A DNA stretch of 64,000 nucleotides from Verrucomicrobiaceae bacterium (GCA_947466075.1 CANIBP010000032.1:1-64000), one strand, 5' to 3'; positions 36,006-44,202 are shown, counted from the stretch's first letter. The notes: generated by a model from the letters alone, not told the origin. Numbers and translations: made by a program.

Positions 36006-36962
36006 ATGCAATCCTGGGAAATCACCAAAGACCGCGCCCAACTGTCCCTGACAGTGTGGACGCAACATGCGCCGGCCCTCACGATCGGCACGCAAGGAAC
36101 CACGGAGCTGAACGCTCTCATTGTACAATTCGAACCGCTGGTGCAACTGCGCGCGGTGAAGCAGGACGATGCCGACGCGGCCTACCGCGCCGGGCAGACG
36201 ACGCTGCAAAAGCTCAAGCTGCTGGGCACGCGCATCCCGCAGATCCTCGAAGGGCAGCTCGGTGACAACGTGCTGCTGATGAAGGACCTCAAGGACGTGT
36301 ATCAAATCTCACCACGCTCGGAGGGCACGATCCTGGAGCGTGCGCGGGCGCTGTATCCGCTGTGGGTGCGGGCCAACACCACACTGGCGGCCATGACGCC
36401 CGCGCAACCGCCGATCACCCGCGTGCTGCAAGGCGTGGCGCAGACAGCGGCGATGTTCAAGGCGCTGCTGGACGGCTACACCACGCAGGTGCAGGCGATC
36501 AGCGATACCGAGGGCCTGCTGGACTCGACGCGCAAGGATTTGACCGACCTCGATGACGCGACGGACACGCTCATCAAGAAATGGTACAAGGTGATGAAGG
36601 CCAGCTACGATCCCGGCTCACCGGAATACGAAGCGCTGGACAGCATCCCGACCGAAGGCAGCACACCTGCGCCCGACACCATCGAGATCAACACCGTGCT
36701 GCAAGGCGGCACCAGCGGACTGCAAGTGCTGGTGGATTACGTTCCCGGCGGCGGTGCGCATGCCACGACGAAGCTGCTCAAGTGGATGGTCGTCGGCGTG
36801 GACGCCGACTTCACCCACAGCGTCCCGTTGACGGATGCCGGCGATGCCATCGGCCCATTCACCATCGGTCAGGTGGTGAAAGTAGAAACCGAAGCGACTA
36901 ACAGCGCCGGAACGCGCACGAGTGCGGTACGAACGATCACCATCGAAACGCCGATCGTGTAG
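36006..36962 (+). CDS. Helical protein with C-terminal beta domain, unknown function
   Basis: A 318-residue protein without a signal peptide. The first 230 residues are helical (RAVKQDDADAAYRAGQ, MTPAQPPITRVLQGV), and the last 85 have a fibronectin-like strand pattern (INTVLQGGTSGLQVLVDY ... VKVETEATNSAGTRT, TITIETP). The start at 36006 follows from the change in composition. No family recognised. Phage-like structural proteins share such endings, but nothing else here is phage-like. Confidence 0.6.
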   Translation: MQSWEITKDRAQLSLTVWTQHAPALTIGTQGTTELNALIVQFEPLVQLRAVKQDDADAAYRAGQTTLQKLKLLGTRIPQILEGQLGDNVLLMKDLKDVYQISPRSEGTILERARALYPLWVRANTTLAAMTPAQPPITRVLQGVAQTAAMFKALLDGYTTQVQAISDTEGLLDSTRKDLTDLDDATDTLIKKWYKVMKASYDPGSPEYEALDSIPTEGSTPAPDTIEINTVLQGGTSGLQVLVDYVPGGGAHATTKLLKWMVVGVDADFTHSVPLTDAGDAIGPFTIGQVVKVETEATNSAGTRTSAVRTITIETPIV

Positions 36963-36979
36963 CGGCCTGCGTTTTTTCA

Positions 36980-37054
36980 ACCACCGAGGGCACGGAGAGG
37001 CACCGAGGAGGGAAGCTGAGGCTTTTCTCTGTGGTTCTCTGTGACCTCGGTGGT
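36980..37054. repeat. Long hairpin repeat, type C copy 1
   Basis: ACCACCGAGG at the left pairs perfectly with CCTCGGTGGT at the right around about 55 nt that are themselves partly paired. Other copies at 38112-38185 and 39839-39913. It follows the stop codon of the 36006 gene by 17 bp. Confidence 0.85.
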
Positions 37055-37065
37055 GAAGGTTTGGA

Positions 37066-37174
37066 GGAGCGCGGATTTTTAATCCGCAGCACGTCGTCGC
37101 AGCATTTGCCGTGGTAGGGTGGCAAGGGTACCGAGGTGATTGCGCTGCTGCTGCGGATTAAAAATCCGCGCTCC
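37066..37174. repeat. Pair of inverted GGAGCGC palindromes, core type B
   Basis: A 26-nt sequence beginning GGAGCGCGGATTTTTAATCC (37066-37091) recurs as an exact reverse complement at 37149-37174, separated by 57 bp. Each arm contains its own small palindrome GGATTTTTAATCC. A third copy is at 38197-38222. Confidence 0.9.
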
Positions 37175-37243
37175 TTGGAGCTTTCTTCGCTCGCGCAGTC
37201 CTGGGTTGTCGGTTAAACGCTGGCCTGCGGCGGCAGTTGGGTG

Positions 37244-37285
37244 TTGCAAGGCGATGTGCGGACGATCACGATGGGGGTGGTCATG
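37244..37285 (+). promoter_or_regulatory. Conserved 42-bp leader, copy 1, ending in ATG
   Basis: The segment starting TTGCAAGGCGATGTGCG, continuing ACGATCACG and ending GTGGTCATG, matches 39111-39152 at 34 of 42 positions. Here its ATG opens a 13-residue frame (37283-37324, MLAKFHRCFSFSL) whose stop overlaps the ATG at 37321, so it may be a leader peptide coupling translation. Confidence 0.6.
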
Positions 37286-37320
37286 TTGGCCAAGTTTCAC
37301 CGCTGCTTTTCATTTTCACT

Positions 37321-37788
37321 ATGATGGAAGACTCACGATTCATTAGCCTGTTGGAAGCGCTGACACGCTTCATTGAGCGCCTTAAGTGGTTGCGGCCCTT
37401 TCAAGTGGCTGAAGATCCGGCAACGCTGGAGGAGGCGCGTGGTGTGCTGGATGAGTGGGCGCTGCTGGAACCCCATTTGGAGTTGCTGGAGGCCGTGGTG
37501 GGCACTCAGGAACTGGCGGCGCTGCAAGCGCGGGTGGACATGCTAAGCGCCCAAGTGCGTCTGGAATTCCTACTGGCAGTCGGGCGGCTGCTGCATGTGG
37601 TGGAACTGCGCTGGATGAACGAGCTGCTGATGCGGGTGCCTGCCGCGCTGAAGAAACTGCCGGCAGCAGAAGAGCAAAACCCAGCCACAGCCGATGCACT
37701 GAGCAGGCTGCGCAGTTCGCTGAAGGAGTGGCCGGAACCGGAGCGGATGTTCCGCGAGTCCATGCAGGCTGCGGATAACTGTGAGTAA
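37321..37788 (+). CDS. Coiled-coil/helical protein, probably truncated by a nonsense codon
   Basis: A 155-residue helical protein (MMEDSRFISLLEALTRFIE, then RLLHVVELRWMNELLMR). The reading frame continues with protein-like sequence after the TAA at 37786-37788, so the present chain is likely the N-terminal part of a longer ancestral protein. No signal peptide and no recognised family. Its start overlaps the stop of a 13-codon leader frame. Confidence 0.5.
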   Translation: MMEDSRFISLLEALTRFIERLKWLRPFQVAEDPATLEEARGVLDEWALLEPHLELLEAVVGTQELAALQARVDMLSAQVRLEFLLAVGRLLHVVELRWMNELLMRVPAALKKLPAAEEQNPATADALSRLRSSLKEWPEPERMFRESMQAADNCE

Positions 37789-38097
37789 GCAGTCAAGACT
37801 CTGCACCAGAAGCTGCTGCAAGACTGGCCGGAGGAGTGGACGCCGGAGATGGAATCACGCTTTGAGCACTTGAACCAGACTGATTACAAGGCCTGGAGGG
37901 AAGAACTGCGGAGGGAAGCTGCCGAGCTTGAGCTGCGCTAAAATGGCTTACTGGGTTGCTCACTATGGCGGGAGTTCACGCAAGGAGTGGAACTGCGCTG
38001 GGTGAATACGCTGGGAGCCAATCATCCCCACACACTGCTGGCCAATCAATGGCGCATGCGTCTTCAGGATTTGCTGAAGCAGCAGCCGGTAAAATAG
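37789..38097 (+). pseudogene. Downstream part of the 37321 gene, behind two in-frame TAA codons
   Basis: In the same frame as the gene at 37321, codons 37789-37938 encode AVKTLHQKLLQDWPEEWTPE and on to AELELR, then TAA (37939-37941), then LWREFTQGVELRWVNTLGAN to LLKQQPVK and a final TAG (38095-38097). Both interior stops are TAA where CAA would give glutamine, as expected for two C-to-T changes. Frame is preserved without indels. Confidence 0.6.
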
Positions 38098-38111
38098 CAC
38101 TGTGCTTTTTT

Positions 38112-38185
38112 ACCACAGAGATCACGGAGAGGCACAGAGGTGGGAGACAGAGGTCTTTCTCTGTGGGCCTCGGGCTCTCGGTGGT
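38112..38185. repeat. Long hairpin repeat, type C copy 2
   Basis: Starts ACCACAGAGATCACGGAG and ends GCTCTCGGTGGT, with imperfect terminal pairing. It is preceded by TGAAGCAGCAGCCGGTAAAA at 38075, a tail that recurs before copy 3. Confidence 0.85.
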
Positions 38186-38196
38186 GAATGTTTGGA

Positions 38197-38222
38197 GGAG
38201 CGCGGATTTTTAATCCGCAGCA
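38197..38222. repeat. GGAGCGC palindrome, core type B, third copy
   Basis: Identical over 26 nt to 37066-37091, and the similarity continues for about 30 bp on the right (GTCGTTGCAGCATT against GTCGTCGCAGCATT). Confidence 0.9.
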
Positions 38223-38298
38223 GGTCGTTGCAGCATTGGCGTTGGTATCGCCAGGAGCGCCCGTGATGTTTGTGTGCGCACGGCGGGCGCAAAAGGGA

Positions 38299-38337
38299 TT
38301 GCAAGGAGACGTGGCCTGCGCAACAGGGGTGAGTATG
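38299..38337 (+). promoter_or_regulatory. Conserved leader, copy 2 (diverged)
   Basis: TTGCAAGGAGACGTGGCC, then GGGGTGAGTATG, is a more diverged form of the leader at 37244 and 39111. Its ATG is the start of the lipoprotein gene. Confidence 0.45.
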
Positions 38338-38994
38338 GTGTCGCTGATGAAACTCTCCCGCGTCGTTCTTGGAATCTTGCTGGGTCTGGGGCTGTGCGCC
38401 TGCCACAAGGAGCAGACGCTGACGGAGAAGCAGCAGGCGATTGAGAACGGGAAACTGGACGCTGCGCTAGCTTACACGGTGGCGGAGATCGGCTGGAGCA
38501 CGCACCTGCCTGCCGGGTGGGATGTGATGACGCCGGAGACGGCGCAAAAGCTGCAGACGCAGGGCCAGAAGGCGATAGAGAAGACGGCCGAAGCGGCGGT
38601 GGATGTTGCCGCGCTCAAGCAGCTCCTCAATCTGCGCAAAGACCCGTTCAACATCCTGCTCTCGACGATGGAGCCCTATGACGTGGCCGCCGACGGCCCG
38701 TGGCTTGAGGCCAACAAGGAGATCATCGAGCTAATGACCAGTAGCTACGCGCAGGCGGGCGTGAAGCTGGGCCAGATGAAGCTGGGCGTGGAAACACTCG
38801 ACGGCCTGGATTTTCAAACGTGGCAGGCGGAGGTGCTGGACCCTTCAGGCCAAAGCGTGTTGATCGTGCAGAAAATGTACAGCCGCCTGATCCACGGCTA
38901 CGATTTCGCCATCACGGTAACGACCAACAACGAGCCGGACCGGGAGACGCTGACGAAACTGGTGCAGTCGTCCAAGTTTAGCCAGCGTGATTGA
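38335..38994 (+). CDS. Lipoprotein of unknown function
   Basis: A 219-residue lipoprotein, MVSLMKLSRVVLGILLGLG with lipobox LCAC. The mature part begins with a charged helix (HKEQTLTEKQQAIENGKLD) and contains STHLPAGWDVMTPE, a helical region and a C-terminal strand set (YSRLIHGYDFAITVTT). This resembles small bacterial proteins that handle membrane-stress or phage-coat-like PsbP folds, but I cannot assign a family. Start at 38335 is favoured by AGGGGTGAG just upstream. ATG 38347 is possible. Confidence 0.65.
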   Translation: MVSLMKLSRVVLGILLGLGLCACHKEQTLTEKQQAIENGKLDAALAYTVAEIGWSTHLPAGWDVMTPETAQKLQTQGQKAIEKTAEAAVDVAALKQLLNLRKDPFNILLSTMEPYDVAADGPWLEANKEIIELMTSSYAQAGVKLGQMKLGVETLDGLDFQTWQAEVLDPSGQSVLIVQKMYSRLIHGYDFAITVTTNNEPDRETLTKLVQSSKFSQRD

Positions 38995-39016
38995 GGGGAC
39001 GGGCGAGGGTGGCTCA

Positions 39017-39090
39017 GAGTACGACGGACACTCTTGTCCGTCGGGTTCGGCGGGCGCGAGGATCGACGGACAAGAGTGTCCGTCGTACTC
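39017..39090. repeat. Perfect 27-bp inverted repeat, core type A palindromes
   Basis: The 27-nt arm at 39017-39043 (GAGTACGACGGACACTCTTG and on) is the exact reverse complement of 39064-39090, with a 20-nt spacer. Each arm contains its own hairpin GGACACTCTTGTCC. It begins 22 bp after the lipoprotein stop and could terminate transcription. Confidence 0.92.
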
Positions 39091-39110
39091 ATCCGGCGCG
39101 CAGTTTGGTC

Positions 39111-39152
39111 TTGCAACGCCATGCGCGAACGATCACGCTCAGTGTGGTCATG
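39111..39152 (+). promoter_or_regulatory. Conserved 42-bp leader, copy 3
   Basis: TTGCAACGCCATGCGCGAAC, then GATCACG and GTGGTCATG. The final ATG is the start of the TPR gene. Compare 37244-37285. Confidence 0.6.
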
Positions 39153-39794
39153 CAGCTCACGCTTTCACGAACGCTTCTGATCCACGCTCTGATCTTGATC
39201 GGAGTCGGCGGAGCCATCGTGGCTTACCGGCAGATGCAGGTGAAGCCGTTGCAGATCGAAGAAATGCCCGAGCCGAAGCCGGAGGAGATGGCTGAGATCG
39301 TACGCTTGAGCAAGGTGGTGTCGATGTCTCCTTATGGGTCTCAAGGGGTTGATTTGGAGAAGGCCTTCCGGGATTTGATTGCGCTAGAGGAGCGCTATCT
39401 GGTCCCGGAGCACCCTGAGATTGTGCCCTATCGTCAAGAACTGGCCTTTCTGCTCAGCTACCGAGGCAAGTATGAAGAAGCAGAGACCGAGTATAGAGTG
39501 GTGCTGAAGATTTTGCAGCGCGTGATGGGTGCGGACGCTGCCGATACGCTGGAGTGCCAGACTCGATTGGCGAGTGTGCTCGTGGCAGAGGAAAAATATG
39601 CGGCCGCCGAGCAGGAATACCGGCAGATTTACACACTTCGAGAACTCGCCTTAGGCCCGGAGCATCCAGATACTCTGAGTACCCAGCGTTCCCTGGCCTG
39701 GGTACTGCAAACCCAGGGAAAATATGCGGAGGCAGAGCGTGAAGAACAAGCACTGCAGAACATTCAGCGACGAGGGAGTGGTGCCAGTCGCTAG
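39150..39794 (+). CDS. Membrane-anchored tetratricopeptide-repeat protein
   Basis: A 214-residue protein with an N-terminal membrane helix (about 6-25, LLIHALILIGVGGAIVAY) and at least three kinesin-light-chain-type TPR units (YRGKYEEAETEYRVVLKI, EEKYAAAEQEYRQIYTLRE, TQGKYAEAEREEQAL). It should be a membrane-tethered protein-interaction module. Start is the ATG of the conserved leader. The stop is followed by a short tail reading LKQQTVK in another frame, matching the end of the 37321 pseudogene. Confidence 0.75.
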   Translation: MQLTLSRTLLIHALILIGVGGAIVAYRQMQVKPLQIEEMPEPKPEEMAEIVRLSKVVSMSPYGSQGVDLEKAFRDLIALEERYLVPEHPEIVPYRQELAFLLSYRGKYEEAETEYRVVLKILQRVMGADAADTLECQTRLASVLVAEEKYAAAEQEYRQIYTLRELALGPEHPDTLSTQRSLAWVLQTQGKYAEAEREEQALQNIQRRGSGASR

Positions 39795-39838
39795 GACTGC
39801 GTTGAAGCAGCAGACGGTAAAATAGAGCTGTGCTTTTT

Positions 39839-39913
39839 ACCACAGAGAGCACGTAGAGGCACAGAGGTGTGAGACAGAGTTCTTTCTCTGTGAGCCTCTG
39901 TGTTCTCTGTGGT
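39839..39913. repeat. Long hairpin repeat, type C copy 3
   Basis: ACCACAGAGA pairs perfectly with TCTCTGTGGT, with further pairing inside (GAGGCACAGAGG with CCTCTGTG). It lies just past the end of the convergent carboxynorspermidine synthase-like gene and may serve as a shared terminator. Confidence 0.9.
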
Positions 39914-39937
39914 GAGATTGACCTGCGGGTCCGCGCC

Positions 39938-41146
39938 TCACTCGCCCGGCAGCGGCTCGGTGGGCCAGGTTTCAAGCCAGGGGAGGCCGTAGGCGTTGAG
40001 GTCGGCCATGAAGGGGTCGGGATTGAGCTGCTCGACGTTCCAGACGCCGGGCTGGCGATACTCGGACGGATTGGTGAGGAGCTGGCGGGCGGCGATCATG
40101 GCGGGGACGCCGGTGGTGTAGCTGACGCCCTGGCTGTTGGTCTCTTTGTAGCACTCCTGATGGTCGCAGATGTTGTAAACGTAGTAGCGCTTCGGCTGGC
40201 CGTCCTTGCCGGTGCCTTCGATCCAGTTGCCGATGCAGGTCTTGCCTTTCGTATCAGCGCCGAGGGTGCCGGGTTCGGGAAGGAGGGTCTTCAAGAACTC
40301 GATGGGGATGATGTCCACGCCTTTGTGTTTGACGGGATGGATGCCGGTCATGCCGACGTTCACGAGGACTTCCATGTGCTTGATGTAGGCGTCGCCAAAG
40401 GTCATCCAGAAGCGGGCGCGGCGCATGGGGATGTGCTTCGTCAATGACTCCAGCTCTTCGTGGTAGAGGCAGTAGATGTTCTTTGGGCCGATGCCGTCGG
40501 GGAAGGGGAAGCTGCGCTTGATTTCGAGTGGCTTGGTTTCGATCCACTTGTCGTTTTCCCAGTAGCGGCCGTTGGCGGTGACTTCGCGCAGGTTGATCTC
40601 GGGATTGAAATTGGTGGCGAAGGCCTTGCCATGATCACCAGCATTGCAGTCGAGGATGTCGAGGGTGTCGATCTTGCTGAAGTGGTGCTTCAAGGCGTAG
40701 GCGGTGTACACGTTCGTGACACCGGGGTCGAAACCGCAGCCGAGCAGGGCGGTGAGGCCGGCTTTCTTGAACTTGTCCTGGTAGGCCCACTGCCAGTGGT
40801 ACTCGAACTTGGCGACATCGCGGGGTTCGTAGTTGGCGGTGTCGATGTAATGGACGCCGGCTTCGAGGCAGGCGTCCATGATGGTGAGGTCTTGATAGGG
40901 AAGCGCGACATTGATGACGACCTCGGGCTTGAAGCTCTTGAGGAGTTTGACGAGTTCGGGGATGTTGTCGGCATCGACGGCGGCAGTTTGAATCGGGCGC
41001 TTGAGTTCAGCGGCGATGCTGTCGCATTTCGACTTGGTGCGGGAGGCCAGCATGATCTCGCCGAAGACGTCGGGGAGCTGGGCGCATTTATGAACGACTA
41101 CGCGGCCGACGCCGCCGGCTCCGATGATGAGGACTTTATGGGACAT
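39938..41146 (-). CDS. Carboxynorspermidine synthase-like saccharopine dehydrogenase family enzyme
   Basis: A 402-residue NAD(P)-dependent enzyme. The N-terminal Rossmann motif is IGAGGVGRVVVHKCAQ, followed by LASRTKSKCDSIA, VINVALPYQDLTIMDACLEA and the family segment LLGCGFDPGVTNVYTAYA. By family knowledge these enzymes reductively condense aspartate semialdehyde with a diamine to give carboxy(nor)spermidine, the alternative polyamine route. The matching decarboxylase is not in the window. A saccharopine dehydrogenase proper is less likely given the ending GVPAMIAARQLL. A promoter-like TTGCAT-15-TAGACT lies upstream. Confidence 0.9.
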   Translation of the reverse strand: MSHKVLIIGAGGVGRVVVHKCAQLPDVFGEIMLASRTKSKCDSIAAELKRPIQTAAVDADNIPELVKLLKSFKPEVVINVALPYQDLTIMDACLEAGVHYIDTANYEPRDVAKFEYHWQWAYQDKFKKAGLTALLGCGFDPGVTNVYTAYALKHHFSKIDTLDILDCNAGDHGKAFATNFNPEINLREVTANGRYWENDKWIETKPLEIKRSFPFPDGIGPKNIYCLYHEELESLTKHIPMRRARFWMTFGDAYIKHMEVLVNVGMTGIHPVKHKGVDIIPIEFLKTLLPEPGTLGADTKGKTCIGNWIEGTGKDGQPKRYYVYNICDHQECYKETNSQGVSYTTGVPAMIAARQLLTNPSEYRQPGVWNVEQLNPDPFMADLNAYGLPWLETWPTEPLPGE

Positions 41147-41179
41147 GAGTGGTAATGACGAATGGACGCGGGAATGCCG

Positions 41180-41206
41180 AGTCTAGCAGGAGCGGGGGGA
41201 ATGCAA
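41180..41206 (-). promoter_or_regulatory. Putative promoter of the carboxynorspermidine synthase-like gene
   Basis: On the minus strand TTGCAT and TAGACT are separated by 15 bp, ending 34 bp before the start codon. The same layout (TTGCCC-15-TAGTCT) precedes gyrB. Confidence 0.35.
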
Positions 41207-41283
41207 GCAACGGAAATGTCCGATGTACTCGGCTTACATGATCGAAAGAACATCTCCAACAAGGGTAGTAGCCCCGGTAATGA

Positions 41284-41700
41284 TCAGACCGTCCGACGCT
41301 TGCGCTTGATGCCGAGGTGGGCGGTGGCGCGCTGGATGGCGGCCATGGCGGCGGCGACTTCTTCCTGGTGTTCGCCAGGTTTAAGCTCGGCGAGGGCTTT
41401 CTTGGCGCGCTCGATGGCTTCTTCGGCGGCTTTTTCGTCGATCTTGTCGGCGTCGAGGGCCACATCGGTGAGGATGCGGGTGACGGAGCCAGTGACTTCG
41501 ACCAAACCTTCGCCTACGGCCATTTCGGTGACTTTTCCGCCTTTGGAGATGCGCAACTCGCCGGGGAGCAGCGTGGTCACGAGGTTGGAGTGAGCCGGGA
41601 GGACACCCATTTCGCCTTCGTAACCCGGAAGCACGACGGAATCGACATCATCGGAAAAGATGCGGGCTTCTGGAGTGACGATTTCGAGTATGAGGGGCAT
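41284..41700 (-). CDS. atpC: ATP synthase F1 epsilon subunit
   Basis: A 138-residue epsilon subunit linking the rotor to the catalytic head and restraining ATP hydrolysis. The N-terminal beta-sandwich carries LEIVTPEARIFSDDVDSVVLPG and the segment GEMGVLPAHSNLVTTL, and a two-helix C-terminal part follows. It is the last gene of the operon, 88 bp after atpD. The spacer contains repeated GTTTCAGGT words of unknown meaning. Confidence 0.96.
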   Translation of the reverse strand: MPLILEIVTPEARIFSDDVDSVVLPGYEGEMGVLPAHSNLVTTLLPGELRISKGGKVTEMAVGEGLVEVTGSVTRILTDVALDADKIDEKAAEEAIERAKKALAELKPGEHQEEVAAAMAAIQRATAHLGIKRKRRTV

Positions 41701-41788
41701 TCGGGGAAAGTTTCAGGTTTTCAAGTTTCAGGTTTCAGGTCCGGCTGCGAAGCAACTTGGAACTTGAGACTTTAAACTTCTAACTGGC

Positions 41789-43249
41789 TCAGGCCTTCTT
41801 CACGCTGTCGATGCCGCCCTTCATGTAGAAGTTGGCTTCGGGGACGTCGTCGTGTTTGCCGTCGAGGATTTCGGCGAAGCCGCGGATGGTGTCTTTGACG
41901 GAGACGTATTCGCCTTTGGTGCCGGTGAAGATTTCGGCGACGGTGAAGGGCTGGGAGAGGAAGCGCTGGAGTTTACGAGCGCGGAAGACGGTGAGCTTGT
42001 CGTCGTCGCTGAGTTCGTCCATGCCGAGAATGGAGATGATGTCCTGAAGGTCTTTGTAGCGCTGAAGGACGCGCTGGACGCCACGGGCGACGCGGTAGTG
42101 CTCCTCACCAACGATGTCGGGGGCGAGGGCCTTGGACACGGAGGCGAGAGGATCGACGGCAGGGTAGATGCCCAACTCGGCGAGGGAACGCTCAAGCACG
42201 ACGGTGGAGTCAAGGTGGGCGAAGGTGTTGGCCGGAGCAGGGTCAGTCAAGTCATCGGCAGGAACGTAAACAGCCTGGAAGGACGTGATGGAACCGGTTT
42301 TGGTGGAGGTGATTCGCTCCTGCATGGCACCCATTTCGGCGGCCAGCGTGGGCTGGTAACCCACGGCGGATGGCGTGCGTCCAAGGAGGGCGGACACTTC
42401 GGAACCGGCTTGGGAGAAACGGAAGACGTTATCGACGAAGAACAACACGTCCTGGTTCTTTTCATCGCGGAAGTACTCGGCCATGGAGAGGGCGGAGAGA
42501 GCGACGCGGAGACGGGCACCTGGAGGCTCGTTCATCTGGCCATACACAAGGGCCACTTTGGAGCCTGGGGCGAGAACGGGGCGACCTTGAGGGTCCTTCT
42601 TCGGATGACCTTTTTCGTCTTTCTCGGTGGCGATAACGCCGGACTCGATCATTTCCCAGTAAAGGTCGTTACCTTCACGAGTACGTTCACCCACACCGGC
42701 GAACACGGAGAAACCACCGTGGCCTTTGGCGATGTTGTTGATGAGTTCCATGATGACGACGGTCTTGCCGACGCCTGCACCACCAAAGGCACCGACTTTA
42801 CCACCCTTGGTAAAGGGGCAGATGAGGTCGATCACTTTGATGCCGGTCTCGAGGATCTGTGCGGAAGGATTCTGGTCGGTGAGGGCGGGGGCTTTGCGAT
42901 GAATGCCGTAGCGCTTCTCGGTCTTCGGGGAAGGCTGGTCATCCACGGCGTCGCCGGTGACGTTGAAGATACGACCGAGGACTTCTTCGCCGACGGGAAC
43001 GGTGATCGGGCCGCCGGTGTCGGTGACGTCCATGCCGCGCTTGAGGCCGTCGGTGGAGATCATGGAGATGGAGCGAACCCAGCCGTCGCCAAGATGGCTC
43101 TGCACTTCGCAGACGAGACGGACGGGTTTGCCGACCTGCTCAAAGTTGATCTCCAGCGCGTTGTAGATGGCTGGAAGATTGCCTGTGGCGGAGAAATCCA
43201 CGTCCACCACGGGACCAATGACTTGAACGATTTTGCCGATGTTGCTCAT
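41789..43249 (-). CDS. atpD: ATP synthase F1 beta subunit
   Basis: The 486-residue catalytic subunit. It begins MSNIGKIVQVIGPVVDVDF and contains Walker A GGAGVGKTV, the catalytic-glutamate segment GERTREGNDLYWEM and the family signature PAVDPLASVS. Length and motif order are standard. Located between atpG and atpC. Confidence 0.98.
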   Translation of the reverse strand: MSNIGKIVQVIGPVVDVDFSATGNLPAIYNALEINFEQVGKPVRLVCEVQSHLGDGWVRSISMISTDGLKRGMDVTDTGGPITVPVGEEVLGRIFNVTGDAVDDQPSPKTEKRYGIHRKAPALTDQNPSAQILETGIKVIDLICPFTKGGKVGAFGGAGVGKTVVIMELINNIAKGHGGFSVFAGVGERTREGNDLYWEMIESGVIATEKDEKGHPKKDPQGRPVLAPGSKVALVYGQMNEPPGARLRVALSALSMAEYFRDEKNQDVLFFVDNVFRFSQAGSEVSALLGRTPSAVGYQPTLAAEMGAMQERITSTKTGSITSFQAVYVPADDLTDPAPANTFAHLDSTVVLERSLAELGIYPAVDPLASVSKALAPDIVGEEHYRVARGVQRVLQRYKDLQDIISILGMDELSDDDKLTVFRARKLQRFLSQPFTVAEIFTGTKGEYVSVKDTIRGFAEILDGKHDDVPEANFYMKGGIDSVKKA

Positions 43250-43288
43250 AAGAATGGGAGAAGGAAAAGGGGAAGGTGGCTGATGGGT

Positions 43289-44170
43289 TTATTCGAGAGC
43301 CATCTTGGCGGTGGTGATTTCGAGGAGTTCGTTGGTGATCGCGGCCTGGCGGAGCTTGTTGTACTCGAGGCTGAGGTCTTTGATCATCTGCTTGGCGTTG
43401 TCGGTGGCATTTTTCATGGCCACCATGCGGCTGGAGTGCTCTGAGGCGCGGGATTCGAGCACCATCTGGTAAATGGTGTCGTTCACATACTGCGGCAGCA
43501 CGGTTTCAAAGACGACGGCAGCGCTTGGCTCAAAGGTGTACTCGGTTGATGCCGAGGCGACGGGTGTTTCGATGGCGTGGCCGAAGTCACGCTTGCCGCC
43601 GAGGGTCACCGGATTGACGGGCAGGAGCTGCTCGACGGTCGGGACGATGGTGACGGTGTTGATGAAGTTGTTGAAGACGACGAGCACCTTCTTGAAGTCA
43701 CCCGTGCGGAATTTTTCCTGCACGAAGCGGCCCACGGCGCGGACTTCGGCAAATTTGGCGGGATCTTTGATCGGGAAGTCGGCGAGGAGTGTGCGGCGCA
43801 GGCGGTTGATGGCTTGGACGGACTTCTTGCCAATGGTGACGTATTCGACTTCACCTTCGATCTTCGCGGTGAGCAGTTTCTTGAACAGATTGGTGTTCAA
43901 GGCACCGCAGAGGCCTTTGTCGCTGGCGATGAGCAGAACGAGCGTCTTGTCGCCCTTACCCTCGGAGAAGAACGGATGCACGCCTTCTTCAGCCTGTTCC
44001 TTGAGGTTCACGAGAACCTTGTTGAGCATCTCGGTGTAAGCGCGGCCATTGTTGGCCTGGTCCTGCGCCTTTTTCATCTTCGCAGCCGCGACGAGCTGCA
44101 TGGCCTTGGTGATCTGGGCCGTGTTTTTGACCGATTTGATTCGGCGTCTGATGTCGCGGGTGGAGGGCAT
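43289..44170 (-). CDS. atpG: ATP synthase F1 gamma subunit
   Basis: The 293-residue central rotor shaft. N-terminal MPSTRDIRRRIKSVKNTAQI and C-terminal ATDNAKQMIKDLSLEYNKLR with QAAITNELLEI are the two conserved coiled-coil ends that run through the alpha3-beta3 ring. Length is normal. Spaced 32 bp after atpA and 39 bp before atpD. Confidence 0.97.
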   Translation of the reverse strand: MPSTRDIRRRIKSVKNTAQITKAMQLVAAAKMKKAQDQANNGRAYTEMLNKVLVNLKEQAEEGVHPFFSEGKGDKTLVLLIASDKGLCGALNTNLFKKLLTAKIEGEVEYVTIGKKSVQAINRLRRTLLADFPIKDPAKFAEVRAVGRFVQEKFRTGDFKKVLVVFNNFINTVTIVPTVEQLLPVNPVTLGGKRDFGHAIETPVASASTEYTFEPSAAVVFETVLPQYVNDTIYQMVLESRASEHSSRMVAMKNATDNAKQMIKDLSLEYNKLRQAAITNELLEITTAKMALE

Positions 44171-44202
44171 GAGGCTAAGAGCGAAGTGCTAACAGCAAAG
44201 AG

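Noticed and set aside
41852..43444. A 530-codon open frame opposite atpD
   Set aside because: Antisense shadow of atpD, Gly/Asp/Val-rich without motifs.
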